Shown: piece by piece, positions 17,587-26,587 of the stretch | How positions within the stretch are numbered: position 1 is the stretch's first letter | How the letters are laid out: each line of letters begins with the position of its first letter | Assembly: GCA_027486655.1 (NCBI GenBank) | Contig: JAIXOR010000078.1 | Coordinates: forward strand, 62,001-126,000 | Length of the DNA: 64,000 nt | Reading direction: 5' to 3' | Source of the DNA: Verrucomicrobiaceae bacterium | GTDB taxonomy: Bacteria; Verrucomicrobiota; Verrucomicrobiia; Verrucomicrobiales; Akkermansiaceae | Notes under the pieces: generated by a model | The model's database searches: none | Told to the model about the DNA's origin: nothing | What the model saw: the letters and a program-made list of their open reading frames with translations, nothing else | Made by a program: the position numbers and the translations under genes

Positions 17587-17610
17587 CGATGAAATCGAAT
17601 GTGAACCGGA

Positions 17611-17772
17611 TCAGAGACCCTTCTTGGAAAGACGGGTGCCCGGAGTGGCTCCCTGGCGGGCCTTGAACTTCGGGTTGGACTTGCAGATCACGTAGACCGT
17701 GCCCTTGCGCTTCACGACTTGGCAATCGGCGTGACGGCGCTTGGCGGAGGAGAGGGAAGAGAGGACTTTCAT
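17611..17772 (-). CDS. rpmJ: 50S ribosomal protein L36 (type B)
   Basis: 53 residues. It begins [17 protein letters not shown] and continues with [19 protein letters not shown], ending in ARQG plus a 12-residue tail. This is the zinc-independent (C-minus) form of bL36, which has only scattered cysteines instead of the C-C-C-H zinc site. The usual protein is 38-41 residues, so the tail ([12 protein letters not shown]) is an extension. The gene stands alone, away from the main ribosomal operons, with its own terminator. Many bacteria induce the C-minus copy in zinc shortage; no Zur box was identified here. Confidence 0.9.
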   Translation of the reverse strand: MKVLSSLSSAKRRHADCQVVKRKGTVYVICKSNPKFKARQGATPGTRLSKKGL

Positions 17773-17961
17773 AGCGGGAAACGGATGAATGGTTGCCGAT
17801 CGCAGTTGCCAACCGGGGCGCGAAAGCTAGCCAGCCGACCCGGCTTGTAAAGGCATTTCTGGATTCGGCCCGGGTTTTTTGAAATTTCCGGCCAGAAATG
17901 CTTCGACCTGCCGGAATTTCGCGTCCAGAATGGCGGCGTAACCTTTGTTTGTTTTTTTGCC

Positions 17962-19401
17962 ATGACACTCGAAATCCATCCCGCATTCCGTCCACTTCTC
18001 GACCCCACCTTTGTTCCCGCGGTGCTTTGGAACCGCGCTTATCGGGCCAAGGCCGCCGCCCATCCGGCATGCCGCACCGTGGATCTGGCGCTCTGCCGCC
18101 ATGACGGCACGACCTTCCGCTGGTCCGGAACCCTCCTTCCCCCGGGGCCGGGCCACGATGAACTCACCCTCCGCTACATGGAGCGCCACGTGAAGTTCCT
18201 GCTCTGGCAGAAAGGAGGCAGCCGCCTGCTGATCGCCGGAGCTCCGGACGTGGCAGCCGCGCTTGCCGGCATCTATTCGGAAAAGGGTGCGCGGAACTTT
18301 GACTGGGGCTTCATCGGCACCAAGATTTTCGGCGAGCCGATCCGGGTCGAGGCGGTTGAAAAGTCCGCGCTGCCCGAGGCCAACGACTCGGTCATGACGC
18401 TGGGCCGCAACCTGAAGGGCTGCCGCATCGGCTTCGACCTCGGTGGATCGGACCGGAAGTGCGCCGCCTTGATCGATGGCGAGGTGGTGTTTTCCGAAGA
18501 AGTGGTGTGGGACCCGTATTTCCAGAGCGATCCGAACTATCACATCGAGGGCATCCACGATTCGTTGATGCGTGCCGCGGCCCATCTGCCCAGGGTGGAT
18601 GCCATCGGTGGCAGCTCGGCCGGGGTCTACGTCAACAACGAGGTGCGTGCCGCCTCGCTGTTCCGCGGGGTGAGCCCGGAGGACTTCGAGAAACACATCC
18701 GCCGGGTTTTCCTCACCCTCAAGGAGCGCTGGAACGGCGTGCCCTTCGAGGTGGTCAACGACGGCGAAGTCACCGCGCTGGCCGGCTCCATGGGGCTCAA
18801 CGCCAACAGCGTGCTCGGTGTGGCCATGGGAACCTCGCAGGCGGCGGGTTACGTCGATGCGGAGGGCCACATCAAGCCCTGGCTCAACGAACTCGCCTTC
18901 GCGCCGGTCGACTTCCGCGACCCTTCGGAATCCCCGGTTGACGAATGGTCCGGGGACCACGGATGCGGCGCGCTTTACTTCTCCCAACAGGCGGTCGCCA
19001 GGCTTGCGCACGAAGCCGGCTTCGACTTCGCCGGACTCCCCTTCCCCGAGCAGCTCGTGAAGGTGCAGGAGGCCATGAAACAGGACGACCTCCGCGCCGC
19101 GGCGATCTATGAAACGATCGGCTGCTACTTCGGATACTCGATCGCCCACTACGCGGATTACTACGACATCTCGAACCTGCTCATCCTCGGTCGCGTGACC
19201 TCCGGAGAAGGCGGAAACCTCATCATCCAGGAAGCTGAAACCGTGCTCGCGAAGGAGTTCCCGGAGCTCAAGATCAAGCTCGTGGTCCCGGACGAGAAAA
19301 CCAAGCGCCACGGACAAGCGGTGGCCGCCGCCAGCCTTCCTGCCGCGGAAGTCGGGGCCTGCGAAACCGTGGAGAAGCGCCCACTGGTTGGGGTTTCTTG
19401 A
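17962..19401 (+). CDS. ROK-family protein (sugar kinase-like)
   Basis: 479 residues. The ATP-binding 'phosphate 1' motif IGFDLGGSDRKCAALIDGEVVF lies near residue 155, preceded by an unusual N-terminal part of about 150 residues. The catalytic-loop segment VNDGEVTALAG near 270 and MGTSQAAGYVDAEG fit the ROK/hexokinase fold. A typical ROK protein is 300-400 residues. The zinc-binding CxCGxxGC motif of classical ROK members is not seen. It probably phosphorylates a sugar, but the substrate and activity are not established. The start is ATG at 17962; the preceding 189 bases hold no gene. Confidence 0.72.
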   Translation: MTLEIHPAFRPLLDPTFVPAVLWNRAYRAKAAAHPACRTVDLALCRHDGTTFRWSGTLLPPGPGHDELTLRYMERHVKFLLWQKGGSRLLIAGAPDVAAALAGIYSEKGARNFDWGFIGTKIFGEPIRVEAVEKSALPEANDSVMTLGRNLKGCRIGFDLGGSDRKCAALIDGEVVFSEEVVWDPYFQSDPNYHIEGIHDSLMRAAAHLPRVDAIGGSSAGVYVNNEVRAASLFRGVSPEDFEKHIRRVFLTLKERWNGVPFEVVNDGEVTALAGSMGLNANSVLGVAMGTSQAAGYVDAEGHIKPWLNELAFAPVDFRDPSESPVDEWSGDHGCGALYFSQQAVARLAHEAGFDFAGLPFPEQLVKVQEAMKQDDLRAAAIYETIGCYFGYSIAHYADYYDISNLLILGRVTSGEGGNLIIQEAETVLAKEFPELKIKLVVPDEKTKRHGQAVAAASLPAAEVGACETVEKRPLVGVS

Positions 19402-19444
19402 AATTTCGCTTTTCCGTGGGATTTGGGCGGGGTATCTCAGGGGC

Positions 19445-19609
19445 ATGAGATACCTTGCTCTCATCGCACTCGTCACCACTCTCAGTTCCTGCAACACCAC
19501 CATCGGGATCTACCGCGATACCAAGGCGGCCTTCCTCTGGACGAAGGGCAAGATCCAGGGATCGGGCGGTGGCGGTGGCGGCGACGATTACGGTGCCCCG
19601 GTTTACTGA
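19445..19609 (+). CDS. Small lipoprotein, entericidin-like
   Basis: 54 residues. MRYLALIALVTTLSSC is a lipoprotein signal with lipobox LSSC, and the mature part is NTTIGIYRDTKAAFLW, a glycine run, then DDYGAPVY. Size and lipobox resemble entericidin-type lipoproteins, but similarity is too short to assign a function. It would be anchored to a membrane by the Cys at position 16. The ATG at 19445 is chosen because it begins the signal; a frame from 19388 overlaps the ROK gene. Confidence 0.6.
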   Translation: MRYLALIALVTTLSSCNTTIGIYRDTKAAFLWTKGKIQGSGGGGGGDDYGAPVY

Positions 19610-19667
19610 ATCCGGGCCACACCCGGTGAATCGGGAAATTCCGTTTTGTGGTTGAGCCGGGTTCTGA

Positions 19668-20264
19668 TTGGATGGAGGGGTGACGGTCGCCAGTAAAATC
19701 ACGATCACCCGCATCCTGATGGTGCCGGTTTTTGCCGTGTTGGCGGCCGCCTACGGCAAAAGCGTGAGCGCGGGTGCGCCGGACGAGGCACTCCGTTGGG
19801 GTGCGTTGGCATTCTTCGTCACCGCCGCCTGCACCGACGGCCTGGACGGCTGGGTCGCCCGACGCTTCAACCAGATCTCGGACTTCGGCGCCTTCATCGA
19901 TCCCATCGCGGACAAGCTTCTTCTGCTCATTGGCGTGGTGACTCTTTCGCTGGTGGACTGGGCCGTTCCCGGGTGGAGGCTGCCTCTCTGGTTCGCCATC
20001 CTCGTCTTCCTGCGAGACTGCATCATCCTCTTCGGCATCGTCATTCTATGGCGCTGCAAGCGGAAGGTGAAGTTCGCCCCGCATTGGACCGGGAAAATCT
20101 GCACAGTCACCCAAATGTTCGCGCTTGGCTGGGTAATGCTGCGGGTGGTGGATCTGCCACCCGCCTGGCCGTGCCTGGTGGCCGGGTTCTTCACCGTGTG
20201 GTCCGGCGTATCCTATCTCATCCAAGGCACGCGCATCTTGAAGGGAGAGAAGCTTACAAATTGA
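19668..20264 (+). CDS. pgsA: CDP-diacylglycerol-glycerol-3-phosphate 3-phosphatidyltransferase
   Basis: 198 residues. Integral membrane enzyme of the CDP-alcohol phosphatidyltransferase family that makes phosphatidylglycerophosphate, the phosphatidylglycerol precursor. The full signature is present: D57, D60-G61, A64-R65, G74, D78 and D82 in TDGLDGWVARRFNQISDFG plus AFIDPIADK. The N-terminus ASKITITRILMVPVF matches PgsA starts. The start codon is uncertain: TTG at 19668, or GTG at 19680 with GGAGGG very close. At least four hydrophobic segments are visible. Confidence 0.88.
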   Translation: MDGGVTVASKITITRILMVPVFAVLAAAYGKSVSAGAPDEALRWGALAFFVTAACTDGLDGWVARRFNQISDFGAFIDPIADKLLLLIGVVTLSLVDWAVPGWRLPLWFAILVFLRDCIILFGIVILWRCKRKVKFAPHWTGKICTVTQMFALGWVMLRVVDLPPAWPCLVAGFFTVWSGVSYLIQGTRILKGEKLTN

Positions 20265-20294
20265 AGTGCGATCGATGATGGCTATACTTGGCCG

Positions 20295-20417
20295 ACGGCT
20301 CAACTGTTGGTCAGAAACCTGGATGACGATCAGGTCCGTGATTTGAAACGGCGGGCCGGGGAGCACGGTGTATCCGTGGAGGAGGAGCACCGGCGGATTT
20401 TGAAGGGCTTGGATTGA
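20295..20417 (+). pseudogene. FitA-like ribbon-helix-helix antitoxin remnant
   Basis: Reading from ACG at 20295 gives (T)AQLLVRNLDDDQVRDLKRR then AGEHGVSVEEEHRRILKGLD and a TGA at 20415. FitA-type antitoxins start MAQLLVRNLDDD and continue to about 80 residues. Here the initiator position reads ACG, no in-frame ATG exists upstream before the pgsA stop, and the protein ends after about 40 residues. No PIN-domain toxin follows. It is best read as a decayed antitoxin from a lost VapBC/FitAB pair. A short protein from the TTG at 20307 cannot be excluded. Confidence 0.55.
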
Positions 20418-20432
20418 AGATTCTCAATCCGT

Positions 20433-21134
20433 TTAAGGCTCCCAGATCATGAGGTGCTCGAAGCGGTCGAGGGTTTTGCCGCTCTCACTGGCGAGCCAAC
20501 CACGTTTCGCGGTGAAACGGGTCAATCCACCTTTCATGAATTTCCCGCGCAGGGTATCGGCATCCTCATCGCTGATCTGATAGGCGTGCATCATGTCCCT
20601 GCTCGAAGTGGGAACCTGGATCAGGAAAACCTTTTCACCATCGATCCCGTAGGGATCAAAGGAGCCCACGAGCCAATCGAGGTGTTCATCGAACTTCGAC
20701 AGATTCGCCTCTCCGGCTTCCTTTCTCAGATCCGCTATCTGTGCTTTCACGGTTTCAATCTCGCCTGGAGAGGGCGGATTGGTTTTGTAGAGATAGCTGC
20801 CGATGCCATCTGCGAAACGTTCTCCGAGTTTGATTGTTCTTGCGGCTTCAGCTTCGCCGAAGATCCTCGCGGCCTCGCGTTGAAGTGTTCCGTATGATCT
20901 CCCGGGTTTTTCGGGAGACGATTTTTCCCTAACGGATTTTTGGGTTCTGGCCACGCCGTCACGCGCGGAAGAATCGGCTTTATCCAGTGTGGAAGAGGCT
21001 GTCGCCGCCAAATCACGAGAAGGCTTTTGATCGGGTCGCCTGTTGTTTTCCCACAGCCGCCTGCCGGGAAATCCGGCCAAAAGGATCAAAATCAAAAACC
21101 CCGATGAGAGCCACAACCGGCGGTTGCGTTTCAT
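20433..21134 (-). CDS. Membrane-anchored protein of unknown function
   Basis: 233 residues. One N-terminal transmembrane segment (LWLSSGFLILILLAGF) follows a basic MKRNRR start, so the body faces the periplasm. The middle is charged and helical (residues about 75-150, ending GEIETVKAQIADLRKEAGEA), and the C-terminal part has LVGSFDPYGIDGEKVFLIQ and SDEDADTLRGKFMKGG. I recognise no family. It lies 30 bases beyond the ilvN stop on the same strand and may be read from the ilvBN transcript. Confidence 0.6.
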   Translation of the reverse strand: MKRNRRLWLSSGFLILILLAGFPGRRLWENNRRPDQKPSRDLAATASSTLDKADSSARDGVARTQKSVREKSSPEKPGRSYGTLQREAARIFGEAEAARTIKLGERFADGIGSYLYKTNPPSPGEIETVKAQIADLRKEAGEANLSKFDEHLDWLVGSFDPYGIDGEKVFLIQVPTSSRDMMHAYQISDEDADTLRGKFMKGGLTRFTAKRGWLASESGKTLDRFEHLMIWEP

Positions 21135-21164
21135 CGGGGCAGATCGAAGGAACTTCGTTTCAAA

Positions 21165-21701
21165 TCAAGTCGGCTGTTCGCCGCGGGCCATCACCACCTT
21201 GCCGGTGCGGACCGTCTCGATGATGTTGAACTGCGAAAACATGCCGACGGCGGCATCGATCTTCGGGCTGTCGCCGGTGATCATGACGATCATCGAAGTG
21301 GGGGTGAGATCCACGGTCTTGCCATTGAAGTGCTCGGAGATCTGCAGCGCCATCGAGCGGTCGCCGGGCGAGCACTGGATCTTGATGAGGATCATTTCCT
21401 TGGTCACTGAGTTGTCCGAGGTGTGCTCGAAGCAATGGATCACATCGATGAGCTTGCCCACCTGCATGATGATCTGGTTGAGACCTTGGGAATCACCGGA
21501 GATGCCAATGGTCATCCGCGAGAAGTTCGGGTTGCGGCCCTCGGAGACGACCAGCGAGTCGATGTTGAAGCCCCGGCGCGAAAAGACCTGGCAAATGCGC
21601 ATGAGCACGCCGGGCTCGTTGTTGACGAGGATGGAGAGCGTGTGCAGCGCTCCGCGTCGCTGAACGGGAGGCACCTCGGTGGTGACGGGATTGTGGGACA
21701 T
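21165..21701 (-). CDS. ilvN: Acetolactate synthase small (regulatory) subunit
   Basis: 178 residues, about the usual length for IlvN/IlvH. An N-terminal ACT domain (HTLSILVNNEPGVLMRICQ) binds branched-chain amino acid for feedback control. The second half (SMIVMITGDSPKIDA; VRTGKVVMARGE) matches the C-terminal IlvN domain that activates the catalytic subunit. It lies 116 bases downstream of ilvB on the same strand, so the two probably form one operon for valine, leucine and isoleucine synthesis. Confidence 0.92.
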   Translation of the reverse strand: MSHNPVTTEVPPVQRRGALHTLSILVNNEPGVLMRICQVFSRRGFNIDSLVVSEGRNPNFSRMTIGISGDSQGLNQIIMQVGKLIDVIHCFEHTSDNSVTKEMILIKIQCSPGDRSMALQISEHFNGKTVDLTPTSMIVMITGDSPKIDAAVGMFSQFNIIETVRTGKVVMARGEQPT

Positions 21702-21817
21702 GGGAAGAAGTGTTCGGTTGGAGGTTTTCAGTTTTCAGGATGTGGCTCGCGTCGTTTCCAGTGGGCGGTTTCCAACGATTCCGCCGGAAGCCGAACACCG
21801 GGAACACGCAAACCCAC

Positions 21818-23545
21818 TCACGTGGAACCGACGGGTTTGGCCATCTTCTGTTTGGGGGCCTCGGTGATCATGTCCTCCAGCGCGGCGCCGGCCGGGATCA
21901 TCGGGAACACGTTCTCCGTCTTCACGCACTCGGCATGGATCAGGATCGGACCGTCGTTGTATGCCAAGGCCTTTTCCAACTGGCGGGTCACATCCGCAGG
22001 GCGCTTGATGTGCACCGAGGGAATGCCATAGGCGGCGGCGAGCTTGCAGAAATCCGGATTGCCGATGAGGTCCACGCCGCTCTCGCGGTTCTCGAAGAAC
22101 AACTCCTGCCACTGGCGCACCATGCCGAGGTAGTGGTTGTTGAGGACCACGATCTTGATCGGCAGGCGGTGAATCTGTGCGGTGGCGAGTTCGAAAAGGG
22201 TCATCTGGAATCCACCGTCTCCCGAGATGGAAATGACGGTCTTCTTCGGATGCGCAAGCTGCGCGCCGATGGCAGCGGGGAAACCGAAGCCCATCGTGCC
22301 GGCACCGCCGGAAGACAACCAGTGATAGGACTCGTTGTTCTTGTAAAACTGCGCCGCCCACATCTGGTGCTGGCCCACGTCGGTGGAAACGATGGCCTCG
22401 CCCTTGGTGAGTTCATACAACTCGTCAATCACCTGCTGCATGCGCAGGCCGCCTTGTTTCTTGTAACTGAGCGGAAACTTCTTCTTGTAACCATCCAGCC
22501 TGGTCAGCCATTCGGAGGTTTCCAGCGGCGTGATCCGCTCGTTGATGCCGGCCAGCGCGGCCTTGGCATCACCGACGATCATCACGTCCGGGCGGATCAT
22601 CTTGCCGGCCTCCGCAGGGTCGATGTCGATGTGGATGATCTTCGCATCCTTGCAGAACTTCGATGGCTGGCCGATGATGCGGTCGTCGAAACGCGAACCG
22701 ACGTTGATGAGCAGGTCGCACTCGATCATCGCCTTGTTGGCGTAGGCCGTGCCGTGCATGCCGAGCATGCCGAGGGAGAGCGGATGGGTTTCCGGAAACA
22801 CGCCCTTGCCGAGCAGGGTGCTGGTCACCGGAGCCTGGAGGGTTTCCGCGAGGAAGCGGAGCTCCTTGTCGGCCCGCGAGATCATCGCTCCCTGACCCGC
22901 GAGGATCACCGGGCGCTTGGCATTGGCAATGAGGGCAATGGCCTCGGTGATCGTGGTCGGATCAATCCGGAAGGCATCGCTGGGATCATAACCGGGAAGG
23001 TTGATCGGCGCGTTCATGTCGCCCTTGAACGGTCCCTGGGAGATGTCCTTGGGAATGTCGATGAGCACTGGACCGGGCCTACCCGTCGTCGCAATGTGAT
23101 AGGCCTCACGGGCGATCCTCGGAAGGGAATCCGAGTCCTTCACCAGGTAGTTGTGCTTCACCACCGGAATCGTGATGCCGAAAATGTCCGCCTCCTGGAA
23201 GGCATCCTTGCCGAGCATCCAGGTGACCGTCTGGCCGGAGATCACAATCATCGGCACCGAGTCCATCATCGCCGTCATCAGGCCGGTGACGGTGTTTCCC
23301 GCGCCCGGACCGGAGGTGACGAGCACCGCGGCCGGCTTGCCGGTCGCCCGGGCATAGCCATCCGCCATGTGGACGGCACCCTGTTCGTGGCGAACGAGGA
23401 TGAACTTCATCTTGGTCTTGACGGTCTCAAGCGCATCGAAGATCGGAATCGCCGCGCCTCCGGAATAACCGAAGATGTATTCGATGCCCAACTCGTCGAG
23501 GGTCTTGATCAGTGCTTGTGCGCCATCCATTTGCTCTTTGCTCAT
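21818..23545 (-). CDS. ilvB: Acetolactate synthase large (catalytic) subunit
   Basis: 575 residues. Thiamine-diphosphate enzyme joining two pyruvates, or pyruvate and 2-oxobutyrate. It has the N-terminal pyrimidine-binding domain (IEYIFGYSGGAAIPIFD, HEQGAVHMADGYARATG), the central FAD-type domain (GKGVFPETHPLSLGMLG), and the diphosphate-binding GDGGFQMT...NNHYLGMV motif. The divergent leader (23546-23720) has no run of Leu/Val/Ile codons that would indicate a classical attenuator. ilvN follows. Confidence 0.94.
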   Translation of the reverse strand: MSKEQMDGAQALIKTLDELGIEYIFGYSGGAAIPIFDALETVKTKMKFILVRHEQGAVHMADGYARATGKPAAVLVTSGPGAGNTVTGLMTAMMDSVPMIVISGQTVTWMLGKDAFQEADIFGITIPVVKHNYLVKDSDSLPRIAREAYHIATTGRPGPVLIDIPKDISQGPFKGDMNAPINLPGYDPSDAFRIDPTTITEAIALIANAKRPVILAGQGAMISRADKELRFLAETLQAPVTSTLLGKGVFPETHPLSLGMLGMHGTAYANKAMIECDLLINVGSRFDDRIIGQPSKFCKDAKIIHIDIDPAEAGKMIRPDVMIVGDAKAALAGINERITPLETSEWLTRLDGYKKKFPLSYKKQGGLRMQQVIDELYELTKGEAIVSTDVGQHQMWAAQFYKNNESYHWLSSGGAGTMGFGFPAAIGAQLAHPKKTVISISGDGGFQMTLFELATAQIHRLPIKIVVLNNHYLGMVRQWQELFFENRESGVDLIGNPDFCKLAAAYGIPSVHIKRPADVTRQLEKALAYNDGPILIHAECVKTENVFPMIPAGAALEDMITEAPKQKMAKPVGST

Positions 23546-23830
23546 AGAAAATTGCCTTTCGGGCGGCGAAATAGGTCAGCGGACCGCGTCTTGCAATCAA
23601 AAACTCTCGTTTTTTTGATAAATTTTGAGTAATCGTCCATCCATCCGGACCAAAATCGGGATTTTCCAGGCAACTTTCCCAAACCGGCCCAGCCACCCGG
23701 GGAAAACCTGATCGAGCGGCGCTTGGTTCTACTTTCGATCCCCCGAATGCCGCCATCCCGCCTTGGGGGATCCTCTCGATTTACCGGATTGCGTGTTCCA
23801 GCCATTCGGGCCAGTGTTTCGGGGTCGCAG

Positions 23831-25015
23831 ATGGAGGGTCAGGCATATCCAGTGCAGCGCAGTGACGGCCCCTTGTGGATGGCCGCCTTCTGCATGTCCC
23901 TGCTGCTCAATGGATTGTTGCTGGCCATGGTGGGCCTGGGCAGTGTGAAATCCTGGATGGTCCCCAAGCCGGAAATGGCAGCCACGGTCCCGCCTCCGCC
24001 GACGGAATCGGTGGCCACGGTGTTCGCGGAGTTCACACCACCCTCCGCGGCAGCCCAGGAGGCCGCAGATGCCAAGCAACGGTTTGCACGCACCTCCGAG
24101 GATCAAGCCTCGGCTCCCCACGAGAGCAAACCGGCATTCATGGGCGAGCGAAACACCCGGGCCACCAGCGACCGGGCACCGGATCCCAGCGCATCTCCCC
24201 TCCCCTCCCAGGCCGGGGTGACGCCGCAGGACAAGGAGGACATCGAAACCACGGAAAGCCGCTATCAGGATGGCAGTCTCAGCGGCAGTGAGCGCCCCAG
24301 CCCGGATGCCAATCCGGAGCCGGCTCCCGTCCCGCCATCGACGGCCCAGGCCCAGGCGGAGATGCCCGCAGAAAAGCCACCCAGCGCCTCCACCACAACT
24401 CCCGCCGCGCTTCCCGGGACGGACGCCGAACAGAGCGTGCCGCCGCCCAGGGAAAAGCTTCTCGAAGGCCCGAATCCCGTGGACGTGATGGTGCCAAAAC
24501 CAAGCCCGCCGAGCGAGGACCCGATCCAGCCGAAACCCGAGAGCCGGGCCCTGCCGCCCGAGCCCCCCGCCCCGCCAGCCCCTGCCGAGCGCCCGACCGT
24601 CTCGGAGGCTCCCAAGCCGAAACCAAGCAAGGATCCCGCATTCAAAGGCTATCAGCGGAAGACCGCGGTGATCGGATCCATCTCCCGCACCGGTCGCAGC
24701 GCTCTGGATGTGGAGGACTCCCCGCTCGGCCGCTATCAAGCGGCCATCAGCCGCGCAGTGGAACAGGAATGGCAACGCAACTGCGTGCGCCATCGCGATT
24801 TCATCACACCCGGATTCCTCACCGTGCGTTTCTTCGTGGAAGGCACCGGAAAGGTCCGCTCCGTGCAATTCGTCGGCGAAATGGAAACCGGTGAGGTCCA
24901 GAAAGGCTTCACCCTCAACTCCATCCGCAACGCCGAGATCCCCGTCATGCCTCCCGCTATCCGTAAGGAATACGACAAGGAACCTCTCGAACTCGTCTTC
25001 AGATTCTATTTCTAA
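23831..25015 (+). CDS. TonB-like energy transducer
   Basis: 394 residues from the ATG at 23831, which places a transmembrane segment (about 15-36, LWMAAFCMSLLLNGLLLAMV) at the N-terminus; an upstream in-frame start at 23723 would add a leader over the ilvB promoter. Residues about 50-290 are rich in Pro, Glu and Ala, as in the periplasm-spanning part of TonB. The C-terminal 90 residues (YQAAISRAVEQEWQRN; FLTVRFFVEGTGKVRSVQF) match the TonB C-terminal fold that contacts receptors. It begins a three-gene operon with exbB- and exbD-like genes. Confidence 0.82.
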   Translation: MEGQAYPVQRSDGPLWMAAFCMSLLLNGLLLAMVGLGSVKSWMVPKPEMAATVPPPPTESVATVFAEFTPPSAAAQEAADAKQRFARTSEDQASAPHESKPAFMGERNTRATSDRAPDPSASPLPSQAGVTPQDKEDIETTESRYQDGSLSGSERPSPDANPEPAPVPPSTAQAQAEMPAEKPPSASTTTPAALPGTDAEQSVPPPREKLLEGPNPVDVMVPKPSPPSEDPIQPKPESRALPPEPPAPPAPAERPTVSEAPKPKPSKDPAFKGYQRKTAVIGSISRTGRSALDVEDSPLGRYQAAISRAVEQEWQRNCVRHRDFITPGFLTVRFFVEGTGKVRSVQFVGEMETGEVQKGFTLNSIRNAEIPVMPPAIRKEYDKEPLELVFRFYF

Positions 25016-25017
25016 CC

Positions 25018-25689
25018 ATGATCGACTCCCTCTATCTGCTCGTCGCGCCTTCGCCGGACATTTTCTCCTCCACATGGTCCTTCCTCGAACGGGGTGGCGT
25101 CTTCATGATTCCTCTGGGCCTGACCTCCGTCGCCGGAGTCACCGCCTTGATCTACAAATCGCTTTCCCTCAGCCGCGCACGCATCATTCCGGATTCGCTT
25201 GTCCGTCAAATCGAATCCTTCGAGGAACTCGCGGCGGCCGACCGGATCGCGCCCGTCATCGAAGAGTTCCAGCGTGGACGGAGCACCCTCGCCCGGCTCG
25301 CGGCGGTGGCCTACCAACAACGGGGCAAGCCACGCCAGGATATCCAATTCGCCGTGGAAACCCGGGCTCGCGAGGAAACCACCCGCATGCATGCCGGCAT
25401 CGGTGTGCTTGATGTCGTCATCACCATCGCCCCTCTTCTCGGCCTTCTCGGAACGGCTTCCGGACTCGTCCACATCTTCGATGGCCTGAGCGAGGCCGCC
25501 GACTACCTCGTCATCGCCCGCGGCATCGCCGAAGCCATGACCACCACCATCTTCGGCCTTGCCATCGCCGTTCCGGGGATCATTGCCCATGGGTTCTTCA
25601 CCCGGCGCATCGACGTCCTCACCTCGCGTCTTGAATCGCTCCTGGCCCATCTCGCCACCGCCTGCCAGAAGAGCCAGCCCCACTCATGA
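25018..25689 (+). CDS. exbB: MotA/TolQ/ExbB proton-channel family protein
   Basis: 223 residues with three hydrophobic segments (about 25-45, 130-150 and 172-195). The family core GVLDVVITIAPLLGLLGTAS and GIAEAMTTTIFGLAIAVPG is present. It forms the inner-membrane proton channel that, with ExbD, energises TonB. It starts 2 bases after the tonB-like stop and its own stop overlaps the exbD ATG by 4 bases, a tight operon. TolQ or another paralogue remains possible, but the neighbours favour ExbB. Confidence 0.85.
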   Translation: MIDSLYLLVAPSPDIFSSTWSFLERGGVFMIPLGLTSVAGVTALIYKSLSLSRARIIPDSLVRQIESFEELAAADRIAPVIEEFQRGRSTLARLAAVAYQQRGKPRQDIQFAVETRAREETTRMHAGIGVLDVVITIAPLLGLLGTASGLVHIFDGLSEAADYLVIARGIAEAMTTTIFGLAIAVPGIIAHGFFTRRIDVLTSRLESLLAHLATACQKSQPHS

Positions 25690-26123
25690 GCTCCGCCATG
25701 CGCTTCCAACGTCCACCACGCAGAAAACCGGAGATCACCATCATCCCCATGATCGACATCATGTTGATCATGCTCATCTTCTTCATCGTCACCACCAACT
25801 TCAAAAAACCGCGCCACATCCTCCGTGTCGAAATCCCCACCGTGCGCGAGGTGCCTTCCGAACAAATCTCGGACACCCGCTCCGTGATCGCCGTGGATGC
25901 CCTCGGCAACATCACCCTCGACTCACTCGCCGTGCCCGAGGGACTGCTGGAGTCCTACCTCGCCGCCTATCAGAAACAGAATCCGGGCCGCAAACTCGAA
26001 CTCGAGGCCGATAAGAAGCTTCCTCTCGAACGCCTGCTCCAGGTCTGGGACGCCCTCATCAAATCCGGCATCGACATCAAGGATGTTCCCGCACGCATCA
26101 AGGTGCCGGATCCTTCGAAGTAG
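25686..26123 (+). CDS. exbD: ExbD/TolR-family protein
   Basis: 145 residues. A short basic cytoplasmic N-terminus (RFQRPPRRKPE) is followed by one transmembrane helix (residues about 17-38, ITIIPMIDIMLIMLIFFIVT) carrying the conserved proton-path Asp at position 24. The rest is a periplasmic domain (SVIAVDALGNITLDSLAVPE, KKLPLERLLQVWDALIKSG). It completes a TonB-ExbB-ExbD unit, and its ATG lies inside the end of exbB. Confidence 0.85.
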   Translation: MSSAMRFQRPPRRKPEITIIPMIDIMLIMLIFFIVTTNFKKPRHILRVEIPTVREVPSEQISDTRSVIAVDALGNITLDSLAVPEGLLESYLAAYQKQNPGRKLELEADKKLPLERLLQVWDALIKSGIDIKDVPARIKVPDPSK

Positions 26124-26587
26124 ACCGCTCACCAAAAGCAGGATCCACGATCCGGACTGCATGGTGTGCAGGTAGAATCAAGGGGCGGCAATCTCCGAAT
26201 CGCTGTGGTCCATGGGCCGCCGATGCATCGGGGTTCATCTCTGCCCGTCGCCACCTGATCGGCTTCGGCCATCACGGTCTAACACCTCTGGCTGGTTTCA
26301 GCTCGCAGGATTCAACAGGCCGGATTTCGAACCGCTTCCATGCTGGAGTTCATGGTGGGGCGCGTTCTTCGGGGAAGTCTCAACCCAAAGGTTGAACTCC
26401 GGACGCGGGGTCACAGGTTCAGCCGGTGGGGAGATTTGGGACATCTCTCGGGATTTCTTCTCACGGACGTTTGGAACATTCCCCTTTCACACCGGCCCCA
26501 TCCCGCCCGCTCCTTACAACAAAAAGAGGCGGGCTCGCGCCCGCCTCTTTGAATAAACCCTAAGTTGTCTTGAAACCGAAGCGCGGA
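26124..26587. other. Intergenic region between exbD and the PEP-CTERM gene
   Basis: About 460 bases between convergent genes. Apart from the terminator at 26523-26550 I see no RNA or repeat. A plus-strand frame at 26212-26556 would end inside the terminator hairpin and has no recognisable content, so it is not called. Confidence 0.5.
26523..26550. terminator. Terminator of the PEP-CTERM gene
   Basis: A 12-bp perfect stem (AAAGAGGCGGGC / GCCCGCCTCTTT) with a TCGC loop. On the minus strand the stem is followed by TTGTTGT, about 38 bases after the stop of the gene at 26588. It may also stop transcripts coming from exbD. Confidence 0.85.

Noticed and set aside
23546-23720. Leader-peptide attenuator for ilvBN
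   Set aside because: A short frame exists (MDDYSKFIKKTRVFDCK...) but lacks runs of Leu, Val or Ile codons, and no alternative terminator hairpins were seen.
26212-26556. 114-codon plus-strand frame after exbD
   Set aside because: It ends inside the terminator hairpin and shows no protein-like features or ribosome site.
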